Positions 53,560-62,925 of a DNA stretch of 64,000 bases are shown one piece after another. A program made the translations under genes and the position numbers. The stretch comes from an uncultured Verrucomicrobiota bacterium (GTDB lineage: Bacteria; Verrucomicrobiota; Verrucomicrobiia; Limisphaerales; UBA9464). Position 1 is the first letter of the stretch. Every line of letters starts with the position of its first letter. The notes under the pieces were generated by a model. The model did not search any database and had not been told where the DNA came from. It was given only the letters and a program-made list of their open reading frames with translations. Where the stretch lies: positions 1 to 64,000 of the forward strand of contig CAIXUG010000016.1 in NCBI GenBank assembly GCA_903922605.1, in the 5' to 3' direction.

Positions 53560-55764
53560 TCACGGATGCAAGGCGCGCCCCAAAAACTCCATCACCCGCT
53601 GCTGCTGGTGGAGTTTCACCGCCGGATCACTGCTGCCGGCCAGGTGCGTTCCCAGCATGGGCATGAACTCATAGGGCTTGCCGGCCATGAACAGCGCATC
53701 CGCCAGTTGGAGCGAGTGCTGGGCATAGACGTTGTCATCGGTCAGCCCGTGGATGAGCAGCAACGGACGGGCGAGTTGCGGCGCGTACGTGAGCACGCTG
53801 CTCACATGATAGGCGGCGGGATCGCTCTGCGGCAGCCCCAGATAGCGCTCGGTGTAAAACGTGTCGTAATTCTCCCAAGTCACGACCGGTGCCCCGGCGA
53901 TGCCGCAAGCAAAGACATCAGGCCGTCGGATCGTGGCCATGGCCGAAAAATAGCCACCGAACGACCACCCGCTCACGCCGACACGCGACAGGTCCAGTTC
54001 GGGATATTTTTCTCCCAGCGACTGCAGGCCGGCCACCTGATCGGCCAGGGCGGTGTCGATGAGATTGCCGCGCACGGCGCGTTCCCAGTCACGACCGCGA
54101 AACGGTGTGCCCCGGCCATCCAGACGCACCACAATGTAGCCGTGATCAGCCATCCACTGATCCGTGAGATAGGCTCGCGCATTCGCCTGGACGACCGTGA
54201 CCGTGGGACCGGCATAGACGCTGAGGATGACGGGGTATTTCTTACCCGACTGAAAGGCGCGTGGCCGCACCAGCGCGGCGTAGAAAGAAGGCGCGCCCGA
54301 CGTCCTGGTGATTTCGAACTGCGGGATCTCAGGAATCGGTTCCGCCTGGGAAGGCAGCGCGGCCAACTGATGGCCGTCAGCGGCACGGACCTCGACGCCC
54401 GAACGGCCATCCATCAGGTCAAACGAGTGGACAAAGGCGGAAGCATTCTCTGAAAAGCTCGCCGAGTGCTGGCCGGAAACGGAGGTCAGGGGGATACCGG
54501 AGCCGCCGGACAATGGAAAGCGGCAAAGATGAGTGTCCTGCGGATCCATGCCGCCGCTGACGAAGAGCGCGTCATGAGCGGGGTCCACTTTCACGAGGCC
54601 CTTGTAAACGAAATCAGGCGGCGTCAGCACACGGACCAGTTTGCCCTCGGCGGAGCGCAGTTCGACTTCCCAAGCGCCCCGGCTCTCGGTGGTCCAGAGG
54701 AACTCCTTCCCGCCGGACAGCCAGCGCGGCAGCACGCTCGTGTCATCCAGATTGAGCCAGGCAGGATCGTGTTCCCGCAGCAGCTCGGAGGTCACGCCGC
54801 TGGCCGGATCGGCCCGGAGCAGCCGCGAGTTTTGCTGCATCCGGTCCATGACCAAAAGGCAGAGCGGCGCGTCCTGGCCGCGCCAGACGACTCGGGTGAG
54901 ATAGGGAAAGCTCGTCCGGTCCCAGTTCACCCAGCGCGTCCGGCCACCGGTGCGGGCGATGACACCGAGCCGCACGGCGGCATTGGTCGAGCCGGCGTGC
55001 GGGTAAAAGAATTTCGCAGGGGCCGCTTCGGGATGCAGCGGATCGGCGATGTAGCGCACCTCGACGGCCGATTCGTCGGTCTCCTGGTAGGCGAGAAACC
55101 GGGAGTCGGGCGACCACCAGTAGCCTTCGCTGCGGTTCATCTCCTCCTGCGCGACGAATTCCGCCGTGGCGTGGGAAAGGGTCGCCGTGGCCCCCCGCGT
55201 CAGCGTGTAATCGACCGGCATTTTGCCCGACAGCTCGATGACATGCAGTTCCCCGCCCGAGACGGCGGAGACGGCAGTGCCATCGGGCGAGAAACGCGGA
55301 TCGATCCAACCGCTGCCGGGCAAGGCGGTGACTTTCTGGTCAGCCCGGTTCACCACATAGAGCCGCCCCGCCAGCGTGACCAGCAGCCGTGAGCCATCTT
55401 GCGACAAGTCGAACTTGGTGAATCCCCGCAGTGTCACCCGGGCGCGCTCACGGCGGGCCTTTTCCTCGGCCGTAAGCTTTTCCTCGGTGCCTCCCAAAAG
55501 CTGCGCGGGCGTCAGCAGCTCGCGCTCCGGCCCGGACGGGAGGGCGAACTCGTAAAGCCGCAACACTGGATCGCGCGAACCACCCCGTAGATAGATAACC
55601 GTCTGGCCATCCGGCGTGAGCCGAGGAGCGACCGGACGGCCCAGCGTGTAATTGCGGGTCTCCGCCAGGTCGCGGAAGAATTTCAATTGGGCCTCTTCGC
55701 TGCCTTGCCCGAAAGCCACGGTGCCGAGCGCGAAAAGAAGCAGGCCAAATCGATGAAGTTGCAT
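53560..55764 (-). CDS. Dipeptidyl-peptidase IV-like S9 serine peptidase
   Basis: The 734-residue exported protein has a signal peptide (LLLFALGTVAFGQ). The N-terminal eight-bladed propeller contains QEEMNRSEGYWWSPDSRFLAY with the double-Glu that binds the peptide N-terminus. The S9 catalytic domain has nucleophile Ser in GVSGWSFGGY, Asp in HGLTDDNVY and His in MLGTHLAG. It should remove X-Pro or X-Ala dipeptides in the periplasm. It has no operon partner. Confidence 0.9.
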   Translation of the reverse strand: MQLHRFGLLLFALGTVAFGQGSEEAQLKFFRDLAETRNYTLGRPVAPRLTPDGQTVIYLRGGSRDPVLRLYEFALPSGPERELLTPAQLLGGTEEKLTAEEKARRERARVTLRGFTKFDLSQDGSRLLVTLAGRLYVVNRADQKVTALPGSGWIDPRFSPDGTAVSAVSGGELHVIELSGKMPVDYTLTRGATATLSHATAEFVAQEEMNRSEGYWWSPDSRFLAYQETDESAVEVRYIADPLHPEAAPAKFFYPHAGSTNAAVRLGVIARTGGRTRWVNWDRTSFPYLTRVVWRGQDAPLCLLVMDRMQQNSRLLRADPASGVTSELLREHDPAWLNLDDTSVLPRWLSGGKEFLWTTESRGAWEVELRSAEGKLVRVLTPPDFVYKGLVKVDPAHDALFVSGGMDPQDTHLCRFPLSGGSGIPLTSVSGQHSASFSENASAFVHSFDLMDGRSGVEVRAADGHQLAALPSQAEPIPEIPQFEITRTSGAPSFYAALVRPRAFQSGKKYPVILSVYAGPTVTVVQANARAYLTDQWMADHGYIVVRLDGRGTPFRGRDWERAVRGNLIDTALADQVAGLQSLGEKYPELDLSRVGVSGWSFGGYFSAMATIRRPDVFACGIAGAPVVTWENYDTFYTERYLGLPQSDPAAYHVSSVLTYAPQLARPLLLIHGLTDDNVYAQHSLQLADALFMAGKPYEFMPMLGTHLAGSSDPAVKLHQQQRVMEFLGRALHP

Positions 55765-55940
55765 GGAAAGCCAGGTCGTTCAACCGAGGACGAAATCAGC
55801 GGACAGCGCACCCGATCCGGTGTGATCCTACTACCGATCCGTTCCTCGCAGTGTGCCAGAACAAACGCCCAAACGAAACCGAAAGGGATATCCAGCCGGT
55901 AAACTCATAATCGACCGAGGCTTCACAGCATTCGCTGAAC

Positions 55941-56096
55941 GCGCCAGCTTCTTGGAGTGCGCGCGGCGGAGCAGAGCGGAGACGCCGCTTTCGGACGCAA
56001 GCGAGCAAGCGCACTACCCTTGGTCGCCATTCGTCACCGTCTTTTACCTCCGAAAGCGGTGTCAAGCCACCGCACTCCACGACGCTAACGCGCTCC
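55941..56096. repeat. Palindromic element, copy 2 (relative of 6757-6904)
   Basis: CTTGGAGTGCGCGCGG, then GACGCCGCTTTCGG, pairs imperfectly with CCGAAAGCGGTGTCAAG, then CGCACTCCACGACGC. The arms reach GCGCCAGC on the left. The loop, including GCACTACC and CTTTTAC, is also shared with copy 1. Confidence 0.75.
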
Positions 56097-56158
56097 TCGT
56101 ATGGGCTTCCCCGCTCGAACCCTCTCATCCATCCGTCGTGCTTCGGAACACCGCTCCC

Positions 56159-56193
56159 CTCCTGACTCCGGATGCAATCCCTCCTGGCTCCTG
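56159..56193. repeat. Dispersed CTCCTGACTCC repeat, copy C
   Basis: CTCCTGACTCCGGATGCAAT, then CCCTCCTGGCTCCTG. It lacks one heptamer compared with copy A. It lies just after the stop of the MFS gene on the minus strand. Confidence 0.65.
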
Positions 56194-56200
56194 CCCCAGC

Positions 56201-57475
56201 TCATGCTGGCGAAGGAGCCGTATGCGGCAGAGCATCGCCACGGACCAGCTTGCCCCAGGCGAGCAATCCGGTCACCAGCGCCAGGCCGGCACAGGAAATG
56301 TACGGCCAGCTCGGGTGACGGTCGTACATCCAGCCCGCAAACAGCGGCCCGATGATACGCGCCAGGCTCGCGCCCGATTGCGCCACCCCAAAGGTGAGCC
56401 CGCGTTCGTTGTCCGGGGCCAGTTTCTGGAGCAGTGCGAACAGCGGCGGGCGCGTCAGCCCCGACCCGATGGCGATCAGCGCGACAAACAGCAGCAACAG
56501 CCACCACGAGCCCCCATGCAGGGAAAAGAGCGTCCCCCAGGCCAGCGGTTCCGAGCCGTGCACCCAGGGCATGGGCAGCAGTCCCACCGCAAAAATTATC
56601 AGGCTGGCCGCGACCAGCTTGGGTTCGCCAAAGCCCTTGATCAGCTTCCCAATCGGGCCGCCCTGCACAAAGGCCCCGATGATGCCCGCAAACGAAAACA
56701 GGACCGCACCGACCTTCTGTGTGCCGTGCTCATCCAGCCGGAAATTGTCCGTCACCAAAATGGCCAGGTTGCTCTCGAAACACGTGAAGCCAAAGGTCGC
56801 GAGAAAGAACACGACGACCAGAAAACCGAGCACCGGCTTGCCCATCACGTGGCCGACCGCCCCGAGCCGGGTCCGCTCCGTGGGGGGCTTGAGACCGGGT
56901 TTCCAGCTCTCCGGCAGGCTGGTGAAGGCAAAGATAAAATTGGCCGCGCAGATGCCGGCGGCGAGCCAGCCCGGCCCGCTCTTGCCCAGCCAATGCAGGC
57001 CGGCGATGGCCACCAGCGGCCCAATGATGAAGCCGAGCCCGAACGCCATGCCGATGAGCCCCATCCGCTTGCCGCTCTCCTCCGGCGGCGTGATGTCCGC
57101 AATGTAGGCCTGTGCCACCGTGATGTTGGCCCCGCAGATGCCGGCAAAGATCCGTGAGACGAAGATTACCCAGAGCGCCGTCGTCCCCGCCAGCGTCGAG
57201 CCATAGGCGAAGATCAGGTAGCTCAGGGACGCACCGGCGGTGCTGATCAGCAGGGCCGGACGCCGGCCCACCCGGTCACTCCATGCGCCCCAAGCGGGGG
57301 CGAAGAGAAACTGCATCGCCGAGTATGCGGCCATGATCGTACCGACGATGAGACCGGTGGCATGAAAGCTGTGGGCGTACGTCGGCAGCAGCGGCAGGAC
57401 GATGCCGAACCCGATCAGATCAATGAAGACCGTCAGGAAGATGATCAGCAGCGGGGACTTCGACGATTTGCTCAT
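56201..57475 (-). CDS. MFS drug-efflux-type transporter (TetA-like)
   Basis: The 424-residue protein has about twelve membrane segments and the DHA1 layout. FIDLIGFGIVLPLLPTYA is in helix 1, GAWSDRVGRRPALL is the loop 2-3 signature, and FGLGFIIGPLVA is in helix 5. Similarity is to the TetA/tetracycline-type branch, but many members export other compounds, so resistance should not be assumed. It follows the tolC-type gene by 89 bases and may belong to the TetR-controlled export operon. Confidence 0.82.
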   Translation of the reverse strand: MSKSSKSPLLIIFLTVFIDLIGFGIVLPLLPTYAHSFHATGLIVGTIMAAYSAMQFLFAPAWGAWSDRVGRRPALLISTAGASLSYLIFAYGSTLAGTTALWVIFVSRIFAGICGANITVAQAYIADITPPEESGKRMGLIGMAFGLGFIIGPLVAIAGLHWLGKSGPGWLAAGICAANFIFAFTSLPESWKPGLKPPTERTRLGAVGHVMGKPVLGFLVVVFFLATFGFTCFESNLAILVTDNFRLDEHGTQKVGAVLFSFAGIIGAFVQGGPIGKLIKGFGEPKLVAASLIIFAVGLLPMPWVHGSEPLAWGTLFSLHGGSWWLLLLFVALIAIGSGLTRPPLFALLQKLAPDNERGLTFGVAQSGASLARIIGPLFAGWMYDRHPSWPYISCAGLALVTGLLAWGKLVRGDALPHTAPSPA

Positions 57476-57564
57476 GGGCGTTCGGAAACTGCCGCCGGAA
57501 GGCTTTCAGCGCAAGCGGCATGGCCGGACTGCATCGGCCCACACTCCTGCCCTCCTACCGGCCG

Positions 57565-58932
57565 TCAGTTCAGCTGCAACTTAGTGCCCTCGCCCGTCGC
57601 GCGGTCGAGCCGGGCGCGGGCCACGGTGTAGTCGCGCAGCGCCTGGCTGTAGGTGGTGCGCGAGTCGGTCAGGGCGGTCTGGGCGCTGAGCACGTCGAGC
57701 TGGGTGCCGCTGCCGGCTTCGGCCCGGGCATTGGCCAGGCGGAGGGCTTCCTCCCCTTCCTCGATGACCTTGGCCTGCGATTCGAGCACTTCCTTGGCCT
57801 CGAGGAAATTGGAGTGGGCGGTGCGGACCTCCTGCTCGATCCGGCGGAAGGTGTCATCGGTGTCGATGCGGGCCGATTCCTGCCGGGCCTTGGCCACGGC
57901 GACCTTGCCCTGCGTCACGCCGAAATCCCAGATGTCCCAGTTCAGCTGCACGCCGGCGCTCCAGCCGTGGACCTCATCGGCGAGGCTCGGGCTGAAGTTG
58001 CGGCTCACCCAGCCGTAACCAGCGATCGCGTTCACGGCGGGCAGATAGCCGGACTTCGCCTGCGTGACGTCCTCCTTGCGGAGCTTTTCATTGAGGCGAC
58101 GGGCGGTGATCTCAGGCCGGTGCTGATGCGCCTTGGCAATGGCGCTGGCCAGGTCGGTCTCGTAGGGCTCGGACGCCAGTTTGCCGGCCAGCGTCAGCGG
58201 AATGTCGACGCCGGTATTGGTCGGAATGTTCCAACCAAGGAGCGTGGCGAGGTTGTTCTTGGCGATCCGGTGGGCGCTACGGGCCCGGAAAAGCTTGGGC
58301 TTGGCATTCGCGAGCTCGACCTCGGCGCGGAGCACGTTGAAGCGCGGCACCGTGCCGGCATCGTATCGGCGCTTGGTGTCTGCGAGCTCCTTGCCCAGCA
58401 GCTCGGTGGAGGCCTCCTGGGTCACGATCTGCTCGGCGGCCAGCAGCACGTCCTGATAGGCGGTGCGGACCTCCAACAACGTGTCGGCGACCAGGGCCTC
58501 GTAATTGGCGAGCGCAGCTTCCTTGGTGAGCCGGGCGCTGCGGATTGAAGAGGTCAGCTTGCCGCCAGCATAGAGCGGTTGGCTGACATTGATGCCCGCG
58601 TTCCAATTCTGATCCTTCTGGAAGGCGATCTCGGGCGCACCGGGGCCGCCAAAGGGCACCTTCTCGATCCTGCCCTCATCAATCGCATTGTAGGCGCCGG
58701 AGGCGCTCAGCTTGGGCGTGACCACCGCGCGCAATTGGATCGCCAGCCCGTAGGCTTCCTCGATGTCCTGCTTGCCCTTCAGGATGGCGGGATTGCGGGT
58801 CAGGGTGAGTTCGAGCGCATCTTTGAGCGTCAGGGATGCCGTGGGCCAGGGAGCGGGGGCGTCAGTCGCAACGACAGCGGTGCCGAGGGCAAACGCGGCG
58901 GTCAGGGTTAGAAACGGACGGAGCAATTTCAT
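57565..58932 (-). CDS. TolC-family outer-membrane efflux protein
   Basis: The 455-residue exported protein has a signal peptide ending near AVVATDAP. Two internal repeats of the TolC fold follow. Each has long helices (EEAYGLAIQLRAVVTPKLSASGAY; RLNEKLRKEDVTQAKSGYLPAVNAIAGYGW), the Gly-rich strand QPLYAGGKL and NWDIWDFG. It forms the outer-membrane duct for the membrane fusion protein and ABC pump encoded upstream, 45 bases away. Confidence 0.9.
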   Translation of the reverse strand: MKLLRPFLTLTAAFALGTAVVATDAPAPWPTASLTLKDALELTLTRNPAILKGKQDIEEAYGLAIQLRAVVTPKLSASGAYNAIDEGRIEKVPFGGPGAPEIAFQKDQNWNAGINVSQPLYAGGKLTSSIRSARLTKEAALANYEALVADTLLEVRTAYQDVLLAAEQIVTQEASTELLGKELADTKRRYDAGTVPRFNVLRAEVELANAKPKLFRARSAHRIAKNNLATLLGWNIPTNTGVDIPLTLAGKLASEPYETDLASAIAKAHQHRPEITARRLNEKLRKEDVTQAKSGYLPAVNAIAGYGWVSRNFSPSLADEVHGWSAGVQLNWDIWDFGVTQGKVAVAKARQESARIDTDDTFRRIEQEVRTAHSNFLEAKEVLESQAKVIEEGEEALRLANARAEAGSGTQLDVLSAQTALTDSRTTYSQALRDYTVARARLDRATGEGTKLQLN

Positions 58933-58977
58933 TTGCGCGGGCAGGTTAGGTTGCGTTTGCGATTCGTCAAACCGGGC

Positions 58978-59937
58978 TCAGTTGACGGCGTGACCAAGCG
59001 ATCCGGGTGCACGCTTGATGAAGACATCCACCTGCTGCCCGACATAAACCGGAAACTTGGGCCGGTCGAATTCGAAGATGATCTGCAGGACGCGGGTATC
59101 CACGCGTTCGAGGCTGTCGCCGGTCAGGCTGCGCTTGGGCACCACATAGGGTTCGATCCGCAGGAAGCGCAGCGGCATCACCATGTCGGCATGGCCCTTG
59201 AGCGAGGCTTCGGCCGGCTGCTGGGCGTCCACCAGCACTGCATTCTGCTCATCCACCTCGGCCCGCACCTGCAGCTTGTCCACGTCGCCGAGCAGCAGCA
59301 GTGGGTCACCCGAGATGGCGGCGGCGGGGGCGAACTCCCCTTCCCGGATGTTCACCTGCAACAACTGGCCGTCGCGGGGAGCGCGGACCGTGAGCACGCC
59401 GAGCTCGACCTTGGACTGGTCCAGTTGCCGGGCCGTCGCGGCAATGCCCGCTTTGGTGGCCGCAACTCTCGCCTTGGCCGTTTCCAGGCTGAACTGGCGC
59501 CGCTTGAGTTCGTCGTCCGTCGCCACATTGTCGCGCCGGAGGCGGCTGGTGCGCTCAAACTGGTCGCTCCAATCCGCGACCTGCACCTCCTCGGCGGCCA
59601 GCGTGGCGGTCATGGAAGTCAGCTGCGCCTCCATCGACACAGTGCGGGCGGCAGCTTCGCGGTCGTCGAGCTGGAAGAGCGGATCGCCGGATTTCACCTG
59701 GTCGCCGACCTTCACGAACACCTTCGTGATCAGCGCGGCCTTCGGTGAGGCGATTTTCACGTTCTCCCGCACGGCCTCGACGATGCCGGTGGCCGCGACG
59801 GTATCATCATAGGGCGACCGGGCCGGAGCCGAAACCGGACCGGGATCCTTGGGCTTCTGCTGCATTCGCTTTACCAGCAGCAAGGCGGCGACAACGCCGA
59901 TGATGGCGAAATAGAAGGAGGCTTTGCGGAAGAGCAT
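58978..59937 (-). CDS. HlyD/RND-type membrane fusion protein
   Basis: The 319-residue protein has one N-terminal membrane anchor (FYFAIIGVVAALLLV). A lipoyl/barrel-sandwich half has SPKAALITKVFVKVGDQVKSGDPLFQLDD, then a helical hairpin, then the second half VRAPRDGQLLQVNIREGEFA. It resembles DevB-type partners of FtsX permeases. It links the inner-membrane ABC exporter to TolC and starts 8 bases after the ATPase gene. Confidence 0.88.
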   Translation of the reverse strand: MLFRKASFYFAIIGVVAALLLVKRMQQKPKDPGPVSAPARSPYDDTVAATGIVEAVRENVKIASPKAALITKVFVKVGDQVKSGDPLFQLDDREAAARTVSMEAQLTSMTATLAAEEVQVADWSDQFERTSRLRRDNVATDDELKRRQFSLETAKARVAATKAGIAATARQLDQSKVELGVLTVRAPRDGQLLQVNIREGEFAPAAAISGDPLLLLGDVDKLQVRAEVDEQNAVLVDAQQPAEASLKGHADMVMPLRFLRIEPYVVPKRSLTGDSLERVDTRVLQIIFEFDRPKFPVYVGQQVDVFIKRAPGSLGHAVN

Positions 59938-59945
59938 AACGGGAT

Positions 59946-60677
59946 TTAGCGGTGGGATTGGACGAATTGTTTGAGCGGATCTCCGGAGAGGACGTGCTTG
60001 AGGCGGCCATCCTCCATCGCGGTGATGCGGTCGGCGTAGCCGTAGATGCGCGGATCGTGGGTGACGATGATGACGCAGCGTCCCGGGGAACGCGCGGCGG
60101 TCGAGAGCAGGTCCATGATCTGATGGCCGGTTTCGGAATCGAGCGCGCTGGTCGGCTCATCGCAGATGAGCAGTCGCGGTTCATGGCTCAGGGCGCGGGC
60201 AATGGCGACCCGCTGCTGCTGGCCGCCGGAAAGCTCGGTGGGGCGTTTGCGGCCCTTGTCCGCGAGACCGACCAGGGCGAGCAGCTCGGCCGCCTTCTTC
60301 TCCGCGGCGGCGCGCTTCGCCCCGTTGAGCAGCAGGGGGACGCTCACATTCTCCACGCACGACAGCGTCGGGATGAGGTTGAACTGCTGAAAGATGAAGC
60401 CGATGTGCCGCCCCCGGAAGGCCGTGATCTCGGCCGGGCTCAGTCCATTCAGCTTGGTGCCGAGCACCTCGATGTCGCCCGCGTCCCATTTCAAGGTGCC
60501 CGCCACCACGCTCAGCAGCGTGGTCTTGCCGCAACCGCTCGGTCCGACCACGAGGTGCAGTTCGCCCTCGTCGGTACCGAAGTCGGTGCCTTTCAGCGCC
60601 ACCGTGCGGCTGTCGCCACTTCCGAAGGACTTGGTGACGCCACTCACCGTGACGGCCGGTTTGATTTCAGATTTCAC
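59946..60677 (-). CDS. ABC exporter ATP-binding protein (MacB/DevA/LolD-like)
   Basis: The 243-residue protein has Walker [11 protein letters not shown]-loop [13 protein letters not shown], signature [15 protein letters not shown], Walker [13 protein letters not shown] and H-loop VTHD. It powers the FtsX-type permease encoded 22 bases upstream. I use an in-frame GTG, giving [13 protein letters not shown] as N-terminus. The longer frame overlaps the permease gene. Confidence 0.88.
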   Translation of the reverse strand: MKSEIKPAVTVSGVTKSFGSGDSRTVALKGTDFGTDEGELHLVVGPSGCGKTTLLSVVAGTLKWDAGDIEVLGTKLNGLSPAEITAFRGRHIGFIFQQFNLIPTLSCVENVSVPLLLNGAKRAAAEKKAAELLALVGLADKGRKRPTELSGGQQQRVAIARALSHEPRLLICDEPTSALDSETGHQIMDLLSTAARSPGRCVIIVTHDPRIYGYADRITAMEDGRLKHVLSGDPLKQFVQSHR

Positions 60678-60699
60678 GGGTGGGTATGGGGCCGGCAGT

Positions 60700-61839
60700 T
60701 CAGCCACGGAAGACGACTGCGGGTTCGAGCTTGGCGACCTTGCGGATACCAAGGAGCGCGGCGAAGAAGCAGATGATCACGATCGCGACGGCCGTCCGGA
60801 TCAGCGAAGCGGCTTCGAGCACGAAGGGCGGCTGGCCACCCGGCAGCACCGCGAAACCAAACGCGGCGGTAATCCCGACGCCCATGCCGTAGCCAATGAA
60901 GCCGGCGGTGAACGCCTGCAGCAGCAGCATACGGGCAAGCGTCCACGTGCTTGCCCCCATCGCCTTGAGGGCGCCCAGGTGGCGGAGGTTCTCCAGCACG
61001 AACGAGTAAAACGTCTGGCCCGACACCGCGACGCCGACGATGAAGCCGAGGATGATCGTGGTCATGAAGGACATCGGAATGCCGGTGTTCTTCCAGATGT
61101 AGGCGACGGTGACTTTGGCGAACTCGTCGGAAGTATAGGCCTTCAAACCGGTCTCGGCCGAGATCCGCCGCGCGGCTTCCGCCGGAGTGACCCCGGGCCG
61201 GGGCGACGCCAGGATCAGCGAGAGCATCTTGCGCTGGCGCGGCGCGTATTGCAGCGCCTGGTCATAACTGGTGAAGACGTAGGGATAGCCAAAGAAATGG
61301 CGTTCGGTCCGGCAGATGCCCACAACCCGGGCCTCGCGGTCATTGATCTCGAAGGTGTCTCCGAGGCCGATCGGTTTTTTGCGGCCGGCGCTCAGCCGCT
61401 GGACGCCCAGTTCGTCGATCACGACGGTATTGGGCAGCCGCAGCGTTTCCAGATTTCCGGCCAGCATCTGGGGCGGGCGGCCAAAGAGCGTCGCGCCGTG
61501 CAGACCGATGATCATCACCTGCTTGTCGGAACCGTCGAAAGCCCGGGCTTTGAGGATGCCCTGATACATCGGCACCGCGAAGTCCACGCCCTTTACGCTG
61601 CGGACGCGGTTCACATCGGTGTCGCGCAGCGGCTTGGTCTCGTTGGCGTAGTCCACGTGCGCCTCCACGACCCAGAGCGGGGCGCGCATGTTGCGGAGGT
61701 GGCTGGTGGTCCACGACAGCAGCCCCTGGAATACGGCCGTCTGCTGGGTCATGAGCAGCGCGGAAAAAGTCAGGCCGCCGACCAGCATGATGTACTTGGC
61801 GCGGTCGCCCATCAGCATCTTGAGCGCGAGGTGAAACAT
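60700..61839 (-). CDS. FtsX-like ABC permease (DevC-type)
   Basis: The 379-residue protein has an N-terminal membrane segment (YIMLVGGLTFSALLMTQQTAV), a periplasmic MacB-like domain of about 200 residues and three C-terminal membrane segments (MSFMTTIILGFIVGVAVSGQTFYSFV, LQAFTAGFIGYGMGVGI, AVAIVIICFFAALLGI). With the ATPase, fusion protein and TolC it forms a tripartite exporter of the Dev/Mac kind. The chosen ATG is 8 bases after tetR. Confidence 0.87.
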   Translation of the reverse strand: MFHLALKMLMGDRAKYIMLVGGLTFSALLMTQQTAVFQGLLSWTTSHLRNMRAPLWVVEAHVDYANETKPLRDTDVNRVRSVKGVDFAVPMYQGILKARAFDGSDKQVMIIGLHGATLFGRPPQMLAGNLETLRLPNTVVIDELGVQRLSAGRKKPIGLGDTFEINDREARVVGICRTERHFFGYPYVFTSYDQALQYAPRQRKMLSLILASPRPGVTPAEAARRISAETGLKAYTSDEFAKVTVAYIWKNTGIPMSFMTTIILGFIVGVAVSGQTFYSFVLENLRHLGALKAMGASTWTLARMLLLQAFTAGFIGYGMGVGITAAFGFAVLPGGQPPFVLEAASLIRTAVAIVIICFFAALLGIRKVAKLEPAVVFRG

Positions 61840-61846
61840 GGAAAAG

Positions 61847-62569
61847 TCAGTGGGAGCGGGGGCGGCTGCCTTTCGGAGCCGCTGGTGGCAGGGTGGTCGG
61901 GGCGTGGACGGCCGGCTTCGGCTGGTCGGGAAGGCCATGGATTGCCGCCAGACTGAAGGCCGTGATGTGGGCCGTCAGGCGGTCGAGTTCGCCGTCGTCA
62001 AACTTCGCGCCCGGGAACAGCCGGGTCAGCACGGGCTGGCAGTGGCAATAGAAGAGGATCTGTCCGACCACGCTCATGCCACAAAGACGCGTCGTCTCCG
62101 CATCGGCGCGGCCCTTCAGCAGGTCCGTGATAATGCCCCGCAGCAGTTCGGCCTGCGGCCGGATGGCCTCGGCCACCAGCCGGTCCAGCGCGGCGGTGGG
62201 TTCGACCATTTCGCGGGCCATGATGCGGCCGTGTCGCGCGTGCAGCTCGGCGGACAGAACCCGTTGGAGAAAGGAGCGCACAAACGCCTGGAACCGCTGC
62301 TCCGGCGTCAGACCCGGAACCGGCACAGGGTTCGGATATTTCGCATAGGCGAGCCGGCTCTGCTCCGTGAGCACTTCGGTGTAAAGCGCGGCCTTGTCAC
62401 CGAAATGGTAGCTGACTGCCGCGACGTTCGCGCCGGCCCGCCGGCAGATGTCGCGCACCGTGGCATTGCGGAAGCCGACCTCGGCAAAGACATCCGCCGC
62501 GGCGTCCAGCAGGGCGCGCCGGGTGGCGGCCTGGTGGGCGGGATCGGTCTGGGTGACAGCGTGTCGCAC
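61847..62569 (-). CDS. TetR-family transcriptional regulator
   Basis: The 240-residue repressor has an N-terminal helix-turn-helix RRALLDAAADVFAEVGFRNATVRDICRRAGANVAAVSYHFGDK. The C-terminal ligand domain resembles YbiH/CerR-type regulators (DUF1956-like: MAREMVEPTAALDRLV). I choose the GTG at 62569 because the longer frame reads through two operator-like palindromes. It leads the export operon and probably represses it until a substrate binds. Confidence 0.88.
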   Translation of the reverse strand: MRHAVTQTDPAHQAATRRALLDAAADVFAEVGFRNATVRDICRRAGANVAAVSYHFGDKAALYTEVLTEQSRLAYAKYPNPVPVPGLTPEQRFQAFVRSFLQRVLSAELHARHGRIMAREMVEPTAALDRLVAEAIRPQAELLRGIITDLLKGRADAETTRLCGMSVVGQILFYCHCQPVLTRLFPGAKFDDGELDRLTAHITAFSLAAIHGLPDQPKPAVHAPTTLPPAAPKGSRPRSH

Positions 62570-62582
62570 GGCAGCACGGATA

Positions 62583-62600
62583 TTCAAACACGCGTTTGAA
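62583..62600. promoter_or_regulatory. TetR operator box 1
   Basis: TTCAAAC-ACGC-GTTTGAA is a perfect 7-base dyad, 14 bases upstream of the proposed tetR start. An identical core is repeated 20 bases away, which is two helical turns. Confidence 0.75.
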
Positions 62601-62602
62601 AT

Positions 62603-62620
62603 GTCAAACACGCGTTTGAA
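62603..62620. promoter_or_regulatory. TetR operator box 2
   Basis: TCAAAC-ACGC-GTTTGA repeats box 1 exactly in its core, on the same face of the helix. The pair fits two dimers binding side by side for autoregulation. Confidence 0.75.
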
Positions 62621-62634
62621 ATATTTGCAGACTG

Positions 62635-62720
62635 AACCGCTAATCTAACACTGATAGGGACTGATAAAAAGCGGGAACAAAACCACGTCCATCAGTGCAA
62701 ATCAGTGCAGATCAGCGGTT
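62635..62720. repeat. Palindromic phrase-repeat element F
   Basis: AACCGCTAATCTAACACTGA at 62635 pairs imperfectly with ATCAGTGCAGATCAGCGGTT ending at 62720. The arms contain the recurring phrase ATCAGTGCA (period about 10). It lies between the tetR operators and the rpsU leader. Confidence 0.6.
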
Positions 62721-62817
62721 AAAAGATTCTGGCCGATGGCTGCCATGCCTCCCCGCTGCACCCATCTTTTCCAAACGCAGGCTTGCAACCGGCTGGGATT
62801 CCGGTATTTCAACCGAC

Positions 62818-62844
62818 CCGGCCTTGGTGACAAGGCCGGTTTTT
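62818..62844 (+). terminator. Terminator or attenuator hairpin upstream of rpsU
   Basis: CCGGCCTTG-GTGA-CAAGGCCGG is a perfect 9-base-pair stem with a GNRA-type loop, followed by TTTTT. It is oriented toward rpsU, 82 bases before its start, with no gene on that strand before it. It may end a small RNA or attenuate the rpsU transcript. Confidence 0.7.
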
Positions 62845-62925
62845 CATCCGGCCCGTCCTCAAGGATGGCGTCGGACGCGGAGTCCGCCGTGCGGAACCGT
62901 GCCTGAGGAAGGACGTGAACGTGAT

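Larger units (their letters stand above)
55765..56200. other. Repeat-filled spacer between the DPP-IV and MFS genes
   Basis: The spacer is mostly two repeats, the 156-bp palindromic element copy 2 (55941-56096) and dispersed repeat copy C (56159-56193). Open frames through it are products of those repeats. The first 175 bases should contain the promoter of the DPP-IV gene, but I see no clear boxes. Confidence 0.6.

Noticed and set aside
56201-57475. A specific tetracycline-resistance gene
   Set aside because: Only general resemblance to the TetA branch of MFS pumps is visible. The substrate cannot be stated.
62695-62925. Long N-terminal extension of bS21
   Set aside because: The frame crosses a perfect terminator hairpin. 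bS21 similarity and the ribosome site both point to the TTG at 62926.
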